A stretch of DNA of 64,000 bases from Microbispora oryzae (GTDB lineage: Bacteria > Actinomycetota > Actinomycetes > Streptosporangiales > Streptosporangiaceae): assembly GCF_017896165.1 (NCBI RefSeq), contig NZ_JAFCNB010000007.1:124001-188000 (forward strand), read 5' to 3'. The notes beneath the pieces were generated by a model. The model was not told where the DNA came from. It did not search any database and worked only from the letters and a program-made list of their open reading frames with translations. The position numbers and the translations under genes were made by a program. Shown here in pieces: positions 8,428 to 19,093 of the stretch. How positions within the stretch are numbered: position 1 is the first letter of the stretch; every line of letters starts with the position of its first letter.

Positions 8428-10710
8428 ATGAACGTCTGGCAGAGCGCCGAGGGCAGATGGGTGCGGGCCGACCTGCGGGCCCGGCGCGGGCAGGCCGCGC
8501 TGACCGTCCTCGCCGTGGCCGGCATCGTCACCGCGTTGATCGTCGCGGCCACCCTGCTCGAGGACGGCACCAACCCCTGGCGGGGACTGTTCGAGCGCAG
8601 CCACGGGGCGCACATCTGGATCCACACCAAGGACGTGCCCGACGTGCCGGCCCTCCGGGCCCTGAACGGCGTGACCGAGGTGGCCGGGCCGTACCGCAGC
8701 GCCCCCGCGACCCTGGTCGACCACGGCCGCAGGGTGCCCATCGCGCTCCAGGAGACGCCGCCGGTGCTCCCGTCCGTCGCCCGTCCGCTGCTGCGCGAGG
8801 GACACTGGCTGAACGCCGGACGGCAGAACGAGATCGTCGTCGAGTGGTCGTTCGCCCGGGCGCTCGGGCTGCGGCCGGGCGACCCGTTCACGGTCACCGG
8901 GCTGAACGGCGCGACCCACACGCTGACCGTGGCCGGGCTCGCGGAGAGCGGCGACCAGGGGTTCTATCCCGAATGGACGCCTGGCCTCGCGTGGGCCCAG
9001 GGCCCCACGCTGACGCTCGTGGAGCCCGCGCCGGGCCGTACCGAGACGGTGACGGGCCTGCGGCTCGCCGATCCCGCGGCCACCGACCTCGTCGTGCAGC
9101 GAGCCGTGTTCACACTGCGCAACCAGGTGCAGCGGGTCAGCACCTGGCGGGAGGTCCGGGCGTCGATGGAGCTCGACAATCGCCTGCTCGGGCTGCTGCT
9201 CGCGCTCTTCGGCGTCGCCGGGCTGGTCGCCGCGGCGCTCGCCGTGGCCAACGCCACGGGCGGGCGGGTGCTCACCCAGGTCCGCGACCTCGCCACGCTG
9301 AAGTCGCTCGGCTTCACCGCGGGCCAGATCACCCGCATGCTCGTCGTCGAGCACGGCGCCCTCGGCCTGGCCGGGATCGTCCTCGGCCTGGTCGCGGGCG
9401 GCCTGATCAACGCGTTCGCGCTGCCGGACACCGTGGTGGCGCCGCTCGCGCCGGGGCCGCTCGTCGCGATCGTGCTCGGCACGGGGCTGACGGTCCTGCT
9501 GGCGGTCTGGCTCCCCGCCTGGCGCGGCGGGCGCACCCCGCCTCTCCCCACGGCGCCCGCCACGCCGCCGCGCGGGCATCTGTCCCGGCTCGCCCGGGTC
9601 GCCTTCCTCGTACGGCTCCCGCCCGCGCTCGTGCTGGGCGCCAGGGACGCCTTCACCCGGCGTACCCCCGCGGCGCTGACCGTGTGCGGGGTGGCCATCC
9701 CCATGATGATGATCACGATCGGGCTGGGCTGCTGGGCCACGCTCGACGACTTCATCCGGCATCCCGAGAGCGTCGGGCAGGCCGCCCCCCTCTCCGTACG
9801 GCCCGGCGACCTGACGGCGGCGGAGGTGTACGAGCGGGCGATGGCCGATCCCGACGTGGTGGCCGCCTATCCCGGCACGGAGCTCGACGCGCTCGTCCCC
9901 GGGCAGACGCGGACGGTGCGGACCAGGGCGCTGGGCACGGCCGGGGATCCCTACCCCTTCCCCGTGGCGGAGGGCCGGATGTTCCGCGACCAGGGGGAGG
10001 CGGTCGCCGGTCAGGGGCTGCTCGACCTGCTCGGCGTGCGCATCGGCGACCGGGTGCGGATCACCATCGGCGGCACTCCGCTCATCGTCCGGATCGTCGG
10101 CCGGGTGGTCGAGCCCGAGCAGGACGGCGAGGTCCTGTCGATGGGCATCGACAGTCTCGCGGCGAAGGACGCCGTGCCACCGGGCTTCTACGCCCTGGCC
10201 CTGCGTCCCGGCGCGGATCCCGGCCAGACGCGGGCCCGGCTGCAGGGGCAGGGCCTCGAAGTCGCCCAGGCGGTGAACCCGGCCGACCGGCTGTCGGTGA
10301 TCCGTGTGATCATCGTGGCGCTCGTGACCGTGCTCGCCCTGATCGGCCTGGCCAACCTGCTGACCGCCATCGGGCTCGGGCTCCGCGACCACGTGTTCGA
10401 CCTGGCCGTGCTCAAGGCGATGGGCCTCACGCCGCGGCAGGTCATGGCGACGCTCGTCACCGGGACCGGGCTGCTCGTGGTCGCCGGCGTGCTGGTGGGC
10501 GCCTCCGCCGGGGCGCTCTGGTCGCGCGGCCTCATCGACATGGAGGGGCGCGACAGCGGCGTCGGCGCCGGCATCGGCCGTCCCCCGACTCCCGGTATGT
10601 TCGCCGCCGCCGTCCTGATCGCGGTCGGCGCGGCCCTGCTGGTGGCGCTGATCCCCGCCCGCCGGGCCGCGCGCGCCCAGGTGCCGGTCACCCCGCGGCT
10701 GCCGGGCTGA
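8428..10710 (+). CDS. ABC transporter permease with two FtsX domains
   Basis: 760-residue membrane protein. One membrane segment near residue 20-42, an extracellular MacB periplasmic-core-like domain, a first FtsX block near 245-355 ([20 protein letters not shown] ...), a second single segment near 415-435, a second extracellular region and a terminal FtsX block at about 620-755 ([20 protein letters not shown]). This duplicated layout is usual for Gram-positive MacB-like exporters. It partners with the ATPase just upstream. The stop codon is already inside the strong terminator hairpin. Confidence 0.93.
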   Translation: MNVWQSAEGRWVRADLRARRGQAALTVLAVAGIVTALIVAATLLEDGTNPWRGLFERSHGAHIWIHTKDVPDVPALRALNGVTEVAGPYRSAPATLVDHGRRVPIALQETPPVLPSVARPLLREGHWLNAGRQNEIVVEWSFARALGLRPGDPFTVTGLNGATHTLTVAGLAESGDQGFYPEWTPGLAWAQGPTLTLVEPAPGRTETVTGLRLADPAATDLVVQRAVFTLRNQVQRVSTWREVRASMELDNRLLGLLLALFGVAGLVAAALAVANATGGRVLTQVRDLATLKSLGFTAGQITRMLVVEHGALGLAGIVLGLVAGGLINAFALPDTVVAPLAPGPLVAIVLGTGLTVLLAVWLPAWRGGRTPPLPTAPATPPRGHLSRLARVAFLVRLPPALVLGARDAFTRRTPAALTVCGVAIPMMMITIGLGCWATLDDFIRHPESVGQAAPLSVRPGDLTAAEVYERAMADPDVVAAYPGTELDALVPGQTRTVRTRALGTAGDPYPFPVAEGRMFRDQGEAVAGQGLLDLLGVRIGDRVRITIGGTPLIVRIVGRVVEPEQDGEVLSMGIDSLAAKDAVPPGFYALALRPGADPGQTRARLQGQGLEVAQAVNPADRLSVIRVIIVALVTVLALIGLANLLTAIGLGLRDHVFDLAVLKAMGLTPRQVMATLVTGTGLLVVAGVLVGASAGALWSRGLIDMEGRDSGVGAGIGRPPTPGMFAAAVLIAVGAALLVALIPARRAARAQVPVTPRLPG

Positions 10711-10743
10711 TCACCGGCCCGGCAGCCGCCGGGCCGGTGATCA
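10708..10743. terminator. bidirectional terminator between exporter and treS
   Basis: Perfect 16-bp stem (10708-10723 with 10728-10743, TGATCACCGGCCCGGC and complement) with a 4-base loop. The first three bases are the exporter stop codon. It ends 11 bases before the convergent treS stop, so it can serve both genes. Confidence 0.8.
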
Positions 10744-10754
10744 CGGAGCCGGGG

Positions 10755-12470
<1,716 letters not shown>

Positions 12471-12644
12471 CTGTACTCGCTTGAGGAAGAGAGGGCGCGT
12501 GGTCAGGTCACACCCGAGCGTTGACGCTCACGCCAAATCGTTTGGCTCTACTTGACCGAAATTACCACCCGACCAGGGCTGACTGAAAACCCTGACCGGC
12601 TTTTTACAGGCAGTTTTTACCTGATTTCAGGTGATCACCTACGG
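12471..12644 (-). promoter_or_regulatory. treS control region with three palindromes
   Basis: The intergenic region upstream of treS holds GAGCGT-TG-ACGCTC (12516-12529), GCCAAA-TCG-TTTGGC (12532-12546) and ACCTGA-TT-TCAGGT (12619-12632), plus a near direct repeat TTTTTACAGG/TTTTTACCTG (12601-12610 and 12614-12623). The first two sit 46-76 bases before the treS start, where a repressor could act. The third lies just after the upstream gene stop (12645) and may instead be part of its 3' end. No regulator gene for treS is adjacent. Confidence 0.45.
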
Positions 12645-14420
12645 TCACCGTACGGGTGTGGCGACCGTCCGGGCGGCCCAGGGCGGCGTCAGGTCGCCGA
12701 GCAGGTCTTCGTAGTCTCCGAGCCAGGCGCCGAAGACCGCCAGACCGCGCAGCCAGAACCGCGAGTTCCACGACCCGAACGCCGTCAGCGCGTCCGGTCC
12801 GCCGGCCACGGCGTCGAGCATCTGGGGCGAGAGCAGGCCGGGGATCGCGGCGGCCCGGACGAGCATGCGGTGGTTCCACTCCCGGGCCACGGGACCCGCG
12901 GAGCGCAGCGGCACCCGGCGGTGGGGCAGGGCGCCGTTGGTCGACGGAAGCGCCGCCACCCGGGGATTGGCGGCGTGGAGGATCTCCCGGTAGAACCGGC
13001 CGCCCTCCTTGCGGTCCACCGGCACCGACAGGGCCGCGTCGAAGAACGGCGGATGGAGGAACGGGAAGACGGGCGCGGTCTCGGGCCCGACGAGGTTGAC
13101 GGGGGAGCGGGCGATGCCACGGACCGTCCGGGTGTGGAGGACGCTGAGCGGCAGCTCCGCCCGGTGGCCGTGGAGCATCGAGGTGGCCGCCGTGAAGACC
13201 TCGCGCACCTGGTCGTCCATCCACGCCCCGGCCGGCTCGCCGAGGACGGGGATGTGCGCCTCGCCCGTGGTCAGCGACCCGAGCAGGGCCGTGCGCCGGG
13301 ACGCGCCGGTGCCCGCCGCGACGGCGTCCGACGTGATCAGGAAGTTCTTCATCAGCGGGCCGCCGGCCAGGCCGTCCACGACGGGCCGTCCGGCGGCGTG
13401 CACCTCGCGGGCGAAGGGGGAGTACCAGGCGTGGTGGCTGGTCAGGTACTCCAGCCGGCGGGCCGCCCAGAGCGCCTCGTCCGGGAACCGCGCCGCGTCC
13501 TGCGGGATGATCCGGTGGGGAATGCCCAGCTCGCGAGTGATGTAGCGGGCGAAGTCGATGTCGTTGTCGAGGCCGTCGTCCGGGCTCGTCGTCCACGACT
13601 CGACGTCGATTCCCCGGGACGTCGCCACACTGGCCAGCAGCCGCGAGTCGTATCCCCCGCTGACCGGCACCAGCAGCCGGTCGTACGGCGCGAGGGCCTC
13701 GTGCAGCAGCTCCACCAGGTCGGCCCCGGTCACCCCACGGTCGACCGGCTCCTCCCGCACCCACCGCGGCGCCCGCCGGTCGAGCCTGAGCCGGCGCTCG
13801 TCCCGCGACCAGGTCAGCGCGGTCGCGCCCGGCAGCCGCTTGACCTCGGCGTACGGAGTGTCCTCAAGCAGGGGATAGGTCAGCGTCAGGATGGCCGCCC
13901 AGGCCCGCCAGTTCACCTCGTACGGCCGCCGGGCCAGCGCCAGCAGCGGCTCGATCAGACCGGAGAAGTAGACGGCGTCCCCGTCGGCCAGGTAGTAGAC
14001 GTCGACCAGCCCGAACCCGCCGGTGTGCAACGTGACCGCGTCGGGCTCGTCGACGAGACCCGGGGTCTCGTACGCCTCCGCGATCGCCACCCACTCGACG
14101 GCGTCCCCGGGCGCCGTCGCGGCCGGCCGGCGGTCTCCCCAGGCGAACGCGCGCGTCACGCCGTCGCCGGGAACACCGGCGAAGCCGCCTGTCTCGGGCG
14201 AGCCGGCCGAGCCTGGCCGGGCGGCCGCCTGGGCCTCGCCTCCCGGGCTGTACGGCGCCAGCGGGGCCGAGGCGAGCAGCGCGACGCCGGCGCCGGTGTG
14301 CACCGGTCGCACCGCCGGGCCTGACCTCGCCAGCAGGTCGAGCCTCGCCTCGTCGAACGGCCCGATCGCGCCGCAGACGTACGGCCTGGCCTGGAAACGC
14401 GGCCACTCACCCTTGCGCAC
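12645..14420 (-). CDS. asparagine synthetase-like protein lacking the glutaminase cysteine
   Basis: 591 residues. The C-terminal half is an ATP-pyrophosphatase domain of the asparagine synthetase class: VPVSGGYDSRLLAS (SGGYDSR at about 254-260), SPDDGLDNDIDFARYI, then FPFLHPPFFDAALSVP. The N-terminal half has the shape of the class II amidotransferase domain, including LHTGGFGLVDVYYL, but the protein starts MRKGEW and so lacks the Cys-2 nucleophile needed to use glutamine. It may use ammonia or catalyse an amide-forming reaction as in beta-lactam synthetase-like relatives. GTG 14420 has GGGAGG 7 bases upstream; TAGACT at 14448-14453 (minus) is a possible -10. No partner genes point to a product. 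Confidence 0.8.
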   Translation of the reverse strand: MRKGEWPRFQARPYVCGAIGPFDEARLDLLARSGPAVRPVHTGAGVALLASAPLAPYSPGGEAQAAARPGSAGSPETGGFAGVPGDGVTRAFAWGDRRPAATAPGDAVEWVAIAEAYETPGLVDEPDAVTLHTGGFGLVDVYYLADGDAVYFSGLIEPLLALARRPYEVNWRAWAAILTLTYPLLEDTPYAEVKRLPGATALTWSRDERRLRLDRRAPRWVREEPVDRGVTGADLVELLHEALAPYDRLLVPVSGGYDSRLLASVATSRGIDVESWTTSPDDGLDNDIDFARYITRELGIPHRIIPQDAARFPDEALWAARRLEYLTSHHAWYSPFAREVHAAGRPVVDGLAGGPLMKNFLITSDAVAAGTGASRRTALLGSLTTGEAHIPVLGEPAGAWMDDQVREVFTAATSMLHGHRAELPLSVLHTRTVRGIARSPVNLVGPETAPVFPFLHPPFFDAALSVPVDRKEGGRFYREILHAANPRVAALPSTNGALPHRRVPLRSAGPVAREWNHRMLVRAAAIPGLLSPQMLDAVAGGPDALTAFGSWNSRFWLRGLAVFGAWLGDYEDLLGDLTPPWAARTVATPVR

Positions 14421-14789
14421 GGTTTGCCCTCCCTTGGACCGCAGCCGAGTCTACGGACCGCCGCCCCCGCTCGTGGGCGCGTACGGGCCGAGAAGAAGAG
14501 GCGGGCCGCGTTGGCTGACGCGGTGGACGCTGGTCACCTGACACGCTGGCCGCTTCGTTGCTGACACGTTGGTCGCATGATCGCTGACACGCTGGTCGCG
14601 ACGCGCGTGAGGATTCCGTCACTCGGCCATGGGTCGCCGGTCGCTCTTCCGGGCGGCGCGGCGGCGCGGCGGCGCGGCGAATGTGGCTGGAGGGACCCCC
14701 GAGGTGCGGACTCCGCCTGAGATCGATCAGGGTGTTCTGCGAATATTGTGACTCTCGTCCCTTCGGTCTAGCCCCGCGGAGTCATCCCT
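14421..14789. other. 369-base divergent intergenic region with two short tandem repeats
   Basis: No gene is seen. The region separates the asparagine-synthetase-like gene (minus) from the glycosyltransferase-like gene (plus). It holds the 23-bp repeats at 14515-14599, 3.4 copies of an 8-base GC-only unit GCGGCGCG at 14653-14679, and an AT-richer promoter-like stretch (TATTGT within 14740-14755) before the plus-strand gene. Confidence 0.6.
14515..14599. repeat. 23-bp tandem repeat, 3.7 copies
   Basis: Four consecutive units start at 14515, 14538, 14561 and 14584 (the last is 16 bases long). The conserved core is CTGACACGCTGGTCGC with a few changes; the last 7 bases of each unit vary. It is noncoding on both strands as far as I can see. 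Confidence 0.8.
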
Positions 14790-16820
14790 ATGAGCGAGCG
14801 AAACGAGCCGGCATCCCTGCGGCAGGCGCTGGCCCGGGCCGTCGAGCAGGCGGCGGGGGCGGCCGAGCTGGCCCGGCTCCTCACGGAGTATCGGCGGCGG
14901 CTCGACGAGGTGGCCCGCTCGGAGGCCGAGGCTCTGACGCGGATGCGCGAGGTCGAGGCCCGGCTGAAGACGGTCGAGCGGCAGAACGCCCAGCTGGCCA
15001 AGAACCTGGCCGAGCAGCGCTACCAGACCGAGGTGGCCAACTGGCGGCTCGCGTCGGTCCAGGAGAGCCGCTGGATCAAGCTCGGCGACGCCCTCCACAC
15101 CAAGAACCCCGGCGCGGTGGCCAAGACCCTCAAGGCGCCGGTGAAGAAGTCTCCGGCGCCCAAGCGGTCGGAGTTCGCCCCCGAACTGCCCGCCGTGCCC
15201 GAGGACAGGGCCGTCGCCGCCGTGCCCGACCCGAAGGCGCCGCAGGTCTCCGCGCCGCTCGCCGAGGGTTTCACCGTGCCGAAGGGGCCGCTGGCCCGGC
15301 CCTACCTCACCGTCGCCGGGATCGTCGACCGGCAGACCGAGGCGCTGCTGCGCTACGAGTGGCGGCTGGTGACGAACTTCGGGCCGGACAACTGGGAGGC
15401 GATGCTCGACCAGCAGGCGCCGCACGTGCTGTTCGTCGAGTCGGTACGGCCCGGCCCCCGGCAGGGCAACGGCGGCCGGTGGCTGGAGGCGCTGGCCGGG
15501 GAGTCGCGGGCGCTGCGCGATCTCGTCGGCGCCTGCCGCAAGCGGGGCATCAAGACGGTGTTCTGGCATTCCGGCGGAGCCGTCTCGCGCGCCGTCCCGG
15601 CCGCGGAGCACTTCGAGTACGTCCTCGCCACGACCGAGTCCCGGGCGCGGGAGTGGCGGGCGGCCCTGCGGCACGACCGGGTCGGCGTGCTCCCGCACGC
15701 GATCCAGCCGCGGGTGCACAACCCCCTCCCCCCGGCGGGCGGCCGTACCGGCGAGGTCGTCACGCTGGGCACGGTGAGCCCCCCGCCGGCTCCCGAGCCG
15801 GGACCTGAAGGGCCGGCCGCGCCCCACCGGCCCTGGGCCGCGCTCGTGGGGCAGGGCGACGACAAGACCTCGTACGACGACGTGCTGACGGCGTACCGCA
15901 GGCCCGCGCTGGTGGTCGCCGGAGCCGACGCGGAGCCGCGGGTGATCGCCGAGGTCGCCGCCTGCGGGACGCCGGTGCTCCAGGTCAGGGCCGGGGCCAA
16001 GGGCGAGGAGATCGTCGCGGCGGCCCGGATCCTGATGGCCGATCCCGAGCGGCTGGCCAGGGAGGCGCACCTCGCCTGGCGGGCCAGGACGTCGGTGACT
16101 CCGCTGCTCGACCCGATCCTCGACACTCTGGGCGTGCCGAGCGTGCGCAACCTCGGGACGATCACCGCCGTGACCGCCGTCGCCGGCCAGGCCGAGCTCG
16201 ATCACCTGCTCGCCCAGGTCGCCCGGCAGGTCCACCGGCCCGGTCAGCTCGTGATCGTGGCCGAGGGGCTCGACGCCGGCCTGGTCGAGAAGACCGCGCG
16301 GCAGGCCCTGCCCGGCGACGTGGCCGATCTCGTGGTCAGGTCGGCGAGCGAGCCGATCACCCGCGGGGCGGCCCTCGACCGGGCGCTGCGGCTGGCCGAC
16401 GGCGACCACGTGGCCGTCCTCGACCCCCGCGACCTGTACGGCGAGCACTACCTGTCCGACCTGGTCAGGCACTTCGGGTCCACCGACGCCGAGGTGCTGG
16501 GCAAGGCGTCGTTCTACGCGCACCTGCCCGGCGCGGGGGCGACGCTGCTGCGCCAGCCCGAGGCCGAGCACCGTTTCCTGCCGGAGGTGGCCGGGGGCAC
16601 CCTGCTGGCCCGCCGCCAGACCCTGACCGACCTGGGCATCGCCGACGTCTCCGAGGAGTGGGGCGAGGTCGTGATGCGGCAGTGCCGTACGGACGGCGTG
16701 CGGGTCTACTCGGCCGACCGCTTCTCCTACGTGTGCGTCCGCCCGTCCGCGGAGGGCCGTCTGCTCGGTTCGGCCCGGCTGGAGGGCTACTTCCCGGCCG
16801 AGCCGCTCGCCCTCCTGTGA
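14790..16820 (+). CDS. coiled-coil plus CgeB/glycosyltransferase-like protein
   Basis: 676 residues. Residues 5-95 are a charged coiled coil, 100-160 a Pro/Lys-rich linker, and 160-460 resemble the CgeB/glycosyltransferase-4 fold seen in spore-surface proteins: PHVLFVESVRPG..., the GIKTVFWHSGG strand, a FEYVLATTES strand, and the nucleotide-sugar-side segment EVAACGTPVLQV. Residues 465-676 form a further alpha/beta domain with AVLDPRDLYGEHYLSDLVRHF, reminiscent of a GT-A (GT2-like) half. ATG 14790 has GGAG 9 bases upstream. Likely transfers sugars to a cell-surface or spore-surface polymer; donor and acceptor unknown. Confidence 0.7.
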   Translation: MSERNEPASLRQALARAVEQAAGAAELARLLTEYRRRLDEVARSEAEALTRMREVEARLKTVERQNAQLAKNLAEQRYQTEVANWRLASVQESRWIKLGDALHTKNPGAVAKTLKAPVKKSPAPKRSEFAPELPAVPEDRAVAAVPDPKAPQVSAPLAEGFTVPKGPLARPYLTVAGIVDRQTEALLRYEWRLVTNFGPDNWEAMLDQQAPHVLFVESVRPGPRQGNGGRWLEALAGESRALRDLVGACRKRGIKTVFWHSGGAVSRAVPAAEHFEYVLATTESRAREWRAALRHDRVGVLPHAIQPRVHNPLPPAGGRTGEVVTLGTVSPPPAPEPGPEGPAAPHRPWAALVGQGDDKTSYDDVLTAYRRPALVVAGADAEPRVIAEVAACGTPVLQVRAGAKGEEIVAAARILMADPERLAREAHLAWRARTSVTPLLDPILDTLGVPSVRNLGTITAVTAVAGQAELDHLLAQVARQVHRPGQLVIVAEGLDAGLVEKTARQALPGDVADLVVRSASEPITRGAALDRALRLADGDHVAVLDPRDLYGEHYLSDLVRHFGSTDAEVLGKASFYAHLPGAGATLLRQPEAEHRFLPEVAGGTLLARRQTLTDLGIADVSEEWGEVVMRQCRTDGVRVYSADRFSYVCVRPSAEGRLLGSARLEGYFPAEPLALL

Positions 16821-16888
16821 GCCCCGCGACGGGCCGTGTGACCGGCCGCGCGACGGGCCGTCCGGCCGGCCGCGCGTAGGGTTGGCCC

Positions 16889-17575
16889 GTGACGCCCGCT
16901 CGGCTCGGCCGGTTGCTCGGCGCCGCGCCGGTCCCGCGCGGCTCGTGGGCGGCGGAGGCGCTGCTGGTCTCGGCCGCCGCCCTGGGCTCCCCGGGCGGGG
17001 CCCTCGCGGCGGCGGAGGAGATCGCCACCCGGCTCCGTGAGGACGACGGGATCGCCGAGGTGCGGGTGCGTCCCGACGGCTTCCTCCTCATCGTGCCGGC
17101 CCGTCCCGGCGAGATCGTCCGGGAGATCGTGGAGCGGGGTCCGGAGCGGGCGGGCGCGCCCGGCTCGCCCCGCGTCCCGGCGGCGGCCTGGCCGGACTTC
17201 CCCCGCACCTGGGCCAATCCGGGCTTCGCCGTCCGGTTCGCGCACACGCGCTCCGTTTCTGCGGAGAGGTGGGCCGCCGACCTGGGGGTCCCCATGGGCG
17301 GGTTCCGGCCGGAGACGCTCGATCATCCCGCCGAGCTGGGCGTCCTGCGGCTGCTCGCCGAGCTGCCGAGCCGTTCCGCCGGCCGGGATCCGGCGTGGGC
17401 GGCGTACGTCGAGCGGCTGGCGCTGGCCTACCACACCGCCCACGAGCACGCCCCCGCGGCGCCGGCCGGGGACGGCCCGCCTACGGCGCTCCACACGGCC
17501 CGCGTGTGGCTGGCCCGGGCCGTGAGGGCGGTCTTGGTCGCGATTGTGGGGGACGGACTGCCACAAAGGATGTGA
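16889..17575 (+). CDS. nrtL: ArgS-related protein: N-terminal and anticodon-binding domains only
   Basis: 228 residues against 550-590 for arginyl-tRNA synthetase. Residues 20-75 resemble the ArgS additional N-terminal domain ([20 protein letters not shown]...FLLIVPA). Residues 135-228 match the DALR anticodon-binding domain: [38 protein letters not shown] and the terminal GLPQRM in place of the usual APERM. The whole catalytic Rossmann core, with HIGH and KMSK-like motifs, is absent. It lies just before lysA, where many actinomycetes carry argS; similar proteins are, to my memory, annotated NrtL. It could bind tRNA-Arg without charging it. GTG 16889 is the start that begins the family-like N-terminus. 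Confidence 0.75.
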   Translation: MTPARLGRLLGAAPVPRGSWAAEALLVSAAALGSPGGALAAAEEIATRLREDDGIAEVRVRPDGFLLIVPARPGEIVREIVERGPERAGAPGSPRVPAAAWPDFPRTWANPGFAVRFAHTRSVSAERWAADLGVPMGGFRPETLDHPAELGVLRLLAELPSRSAGRDPAWAAYVERLALAYHTAHEHAPAAPAGDGPPTALHTARVWLARAVRAVLVAIVGDGLPQRM

Positions 17576-17636
17576 AATGCCCCCTGGGTTCGTCTCGCCA
17601 CGTGGGCGGGCGTCTCAAGAGGGGGCACCGTTCGGA

Positions 17637-17642
17637 TAGCCT
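17637..17642 (+). promoter_or_regulatory. candidate -10 box of lysA (leaderless)
   Basis: TAGCCT (TANNNT) ends 7 bases before the lysA GTG at 17650, so transcription would start at the GTG itself. There is no Shine-Dalgarno in this gap. The -35 match is weak. Confidence 0.4.
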
Positions 17643-17649
17643 CGTTCGG

Positions 17650-19047
17650 GTGAGTCGATTCGCCCATCCCGCCGGAGATCTGCATGCCGCCGCGGTCGTC
17701 GCGGGCGCGCTGCCCGAGGAGCGCCCGTCGCACACGGCCGGCGACCTGAACGCGCTCGAACCGGCGATCTGGCCGCGGACGTCCGTCCGGTCCGGCGGTG
17801 CCGTCACGATCGGCGGCGTCGACGTCAGGGACCTGGCGCGAGAGTACGGCACGCCGCTCTACGTCGTCGACGAGGAGGACTTCCGCTCCCGCTGCCGCGA
17901 CTACCGGTCGGCCTTCTCCGACGGCGAGGTCCACTACGCGGGCAAGGCGTTCCTGTGCCGCGAGGTGGCCCGGTGGATCCATCAGGAGGGGCTCGGCCTC
18001 GACGTGTGCAGCGCCGGTGAGCTGGCCGTCGCGCTGAGCGTCGGCTTCCCGCCCGAGCGGATCACGATGCACGGCAACAACAAGTCGCTCGGCGAGCTGG
18101 AGAAGGCCGTCGAGGCCGGCGTCGGCCACATCGTGGTCGACTCGTTCGAGGAGATCGCCCGGCTCGGGTTCCTCGCCGACAAGCACGGCGTCCGGCCCAA
18201 GGTCATGGTCAGGGTGACGGTCGGCGTGGAGGCCCACACTCACGAGTTCATCGCCACCGCCCACGACGACCAGAAGTTCGGCCTGTCGCTGAGCTCCGGT
18301 GCCGCCGCCGAGGCCGTGCGCCGCATCCTGGCGTTGCCGCAGCTCGAACTGGTGGGGCTGCACTCCCACATCGGCTCCCAGATCACCGACACGGGCGGGT
18401 TCGAGGTCGCCGCGAGCCGCCTCGCCCGGCTGCTGGTCGAGATCAAGGACGAGCACGGGGTGGTCCTGCCCGAGCTCGACCTCGGCGGGGGCTACGGCAT
18501 CCCGTACGTCGAGGGCGACGAGGCGCCGGACATCAAGATCATCGCCGACGGTCTGCACGAGATCGTCACCAAGGTCTGCGCGGCGGCCGGGCTGCCGGTG
18601 CCCCACCTCACGGTGGAGCCCGGCCGGTCGATCGCGGGACCGGCCGGCATGACGATCTACGAGGCCGGTACCGTCAAGGACGTGGAGGGCCTGCGCACCT
18701 ACGTCAGCGTCGACGGCGGCATGAGCGACAACATCCGCACGGCCCTCTACGGCGCGGACTACACGGCCGTCCTGGCCTCCAGGTCAAGCGCCGCGGAGCC
18801 CATGCGCTCCCGCCTGGTCGGCAAGCACTGCGAGAGCGGCGACATGGTCGTGCGCGACCTGTGGCTGCCGGCCGACCTGGCCCCGGGCGACCTGATCGCC
18901 GTCGCGGCCACCGGCGCCTACTGCCGGTCGCTCGCGAACAACTACAACTACCTGCCGAAGCCGGCCGTGGTCGCGGTCTCCCGGGGCGAGTCCCGGGTGA
19001 TCATGCACGCGGAGACCGTCGAGGACCTGCTGCGAGGCCAGCCGTGA
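17650..19047 (+). CDS. lysA: diaminopimelate decarboxylase
   Basis: Last step of lysine synthesis: decarboxylates meso-diaminopimelate using pyridoxal phosphate. 465 residues. Key features: PLP lysine in VHYAGKAF (about Lys-99), the phosphate-binding [19 protein letters not shown], and the active-site GKHCESGD with the cross-subunit Cys. I chose GTG 17650 because the resulting start [13 protein letters not shown] matches the conserved actinomycete LysA N-terminus; the open frame extends upstream but overlaps the previous gene. It is followed by hom 46 bases downstream, a common actinomycete pair. Confidence 0.97.
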   Translation: MSRFAHPAGDLHAAAVVAGALPEERPSHTAGDLNALEPAIWPRTSVRSGGAVTIGGVDVRDLAREYGTPLYVVDEEDFRSRCRDYRSAFSDGEVHYAGKAFLCREVARWIHQEGLGLDVCSAGELAVALSVGFPPERITMHGNNKSLGELEKAVEAGVGHIVVDSFEEIARLGFLADKHGVRPKVMVRVTVGVEAHTHEFIATAHDDQKFGLSLSSGAAAEAVRRILALPQLELVGLHSHIGSQITDTGGFEVAASRLARLLVEIKDEHGVVLPELDLGGGYGIPYVEGDEAPDIKIIADGLHEIVTKVCAAAGLPVPHLTVEPGRSIAGPAGMTIYEAGTVKDVEGLRTYVSVDGGMSDNIRTALYGADYTAVLASRSSAAEPMRSRLVGKHCESGDMVVRDLWLPADLAPGDLIAVAATGAYCRSLANNYNYLPKPAVVAVSRGESRVIMHAETVEDLLRGQP

Positions 19048-19093
19048 GGCGCCCTGGCCGCCGGCGCGTGCATGACCGAACCGAGGAGGGGTC

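Noticed and set aside
7456-10392. 978-codon minus-strand frame
   Set aside because: It lies antisense to the exporter genes, has biased low-complexity composition and no motif; it is a codon-bias shadow.
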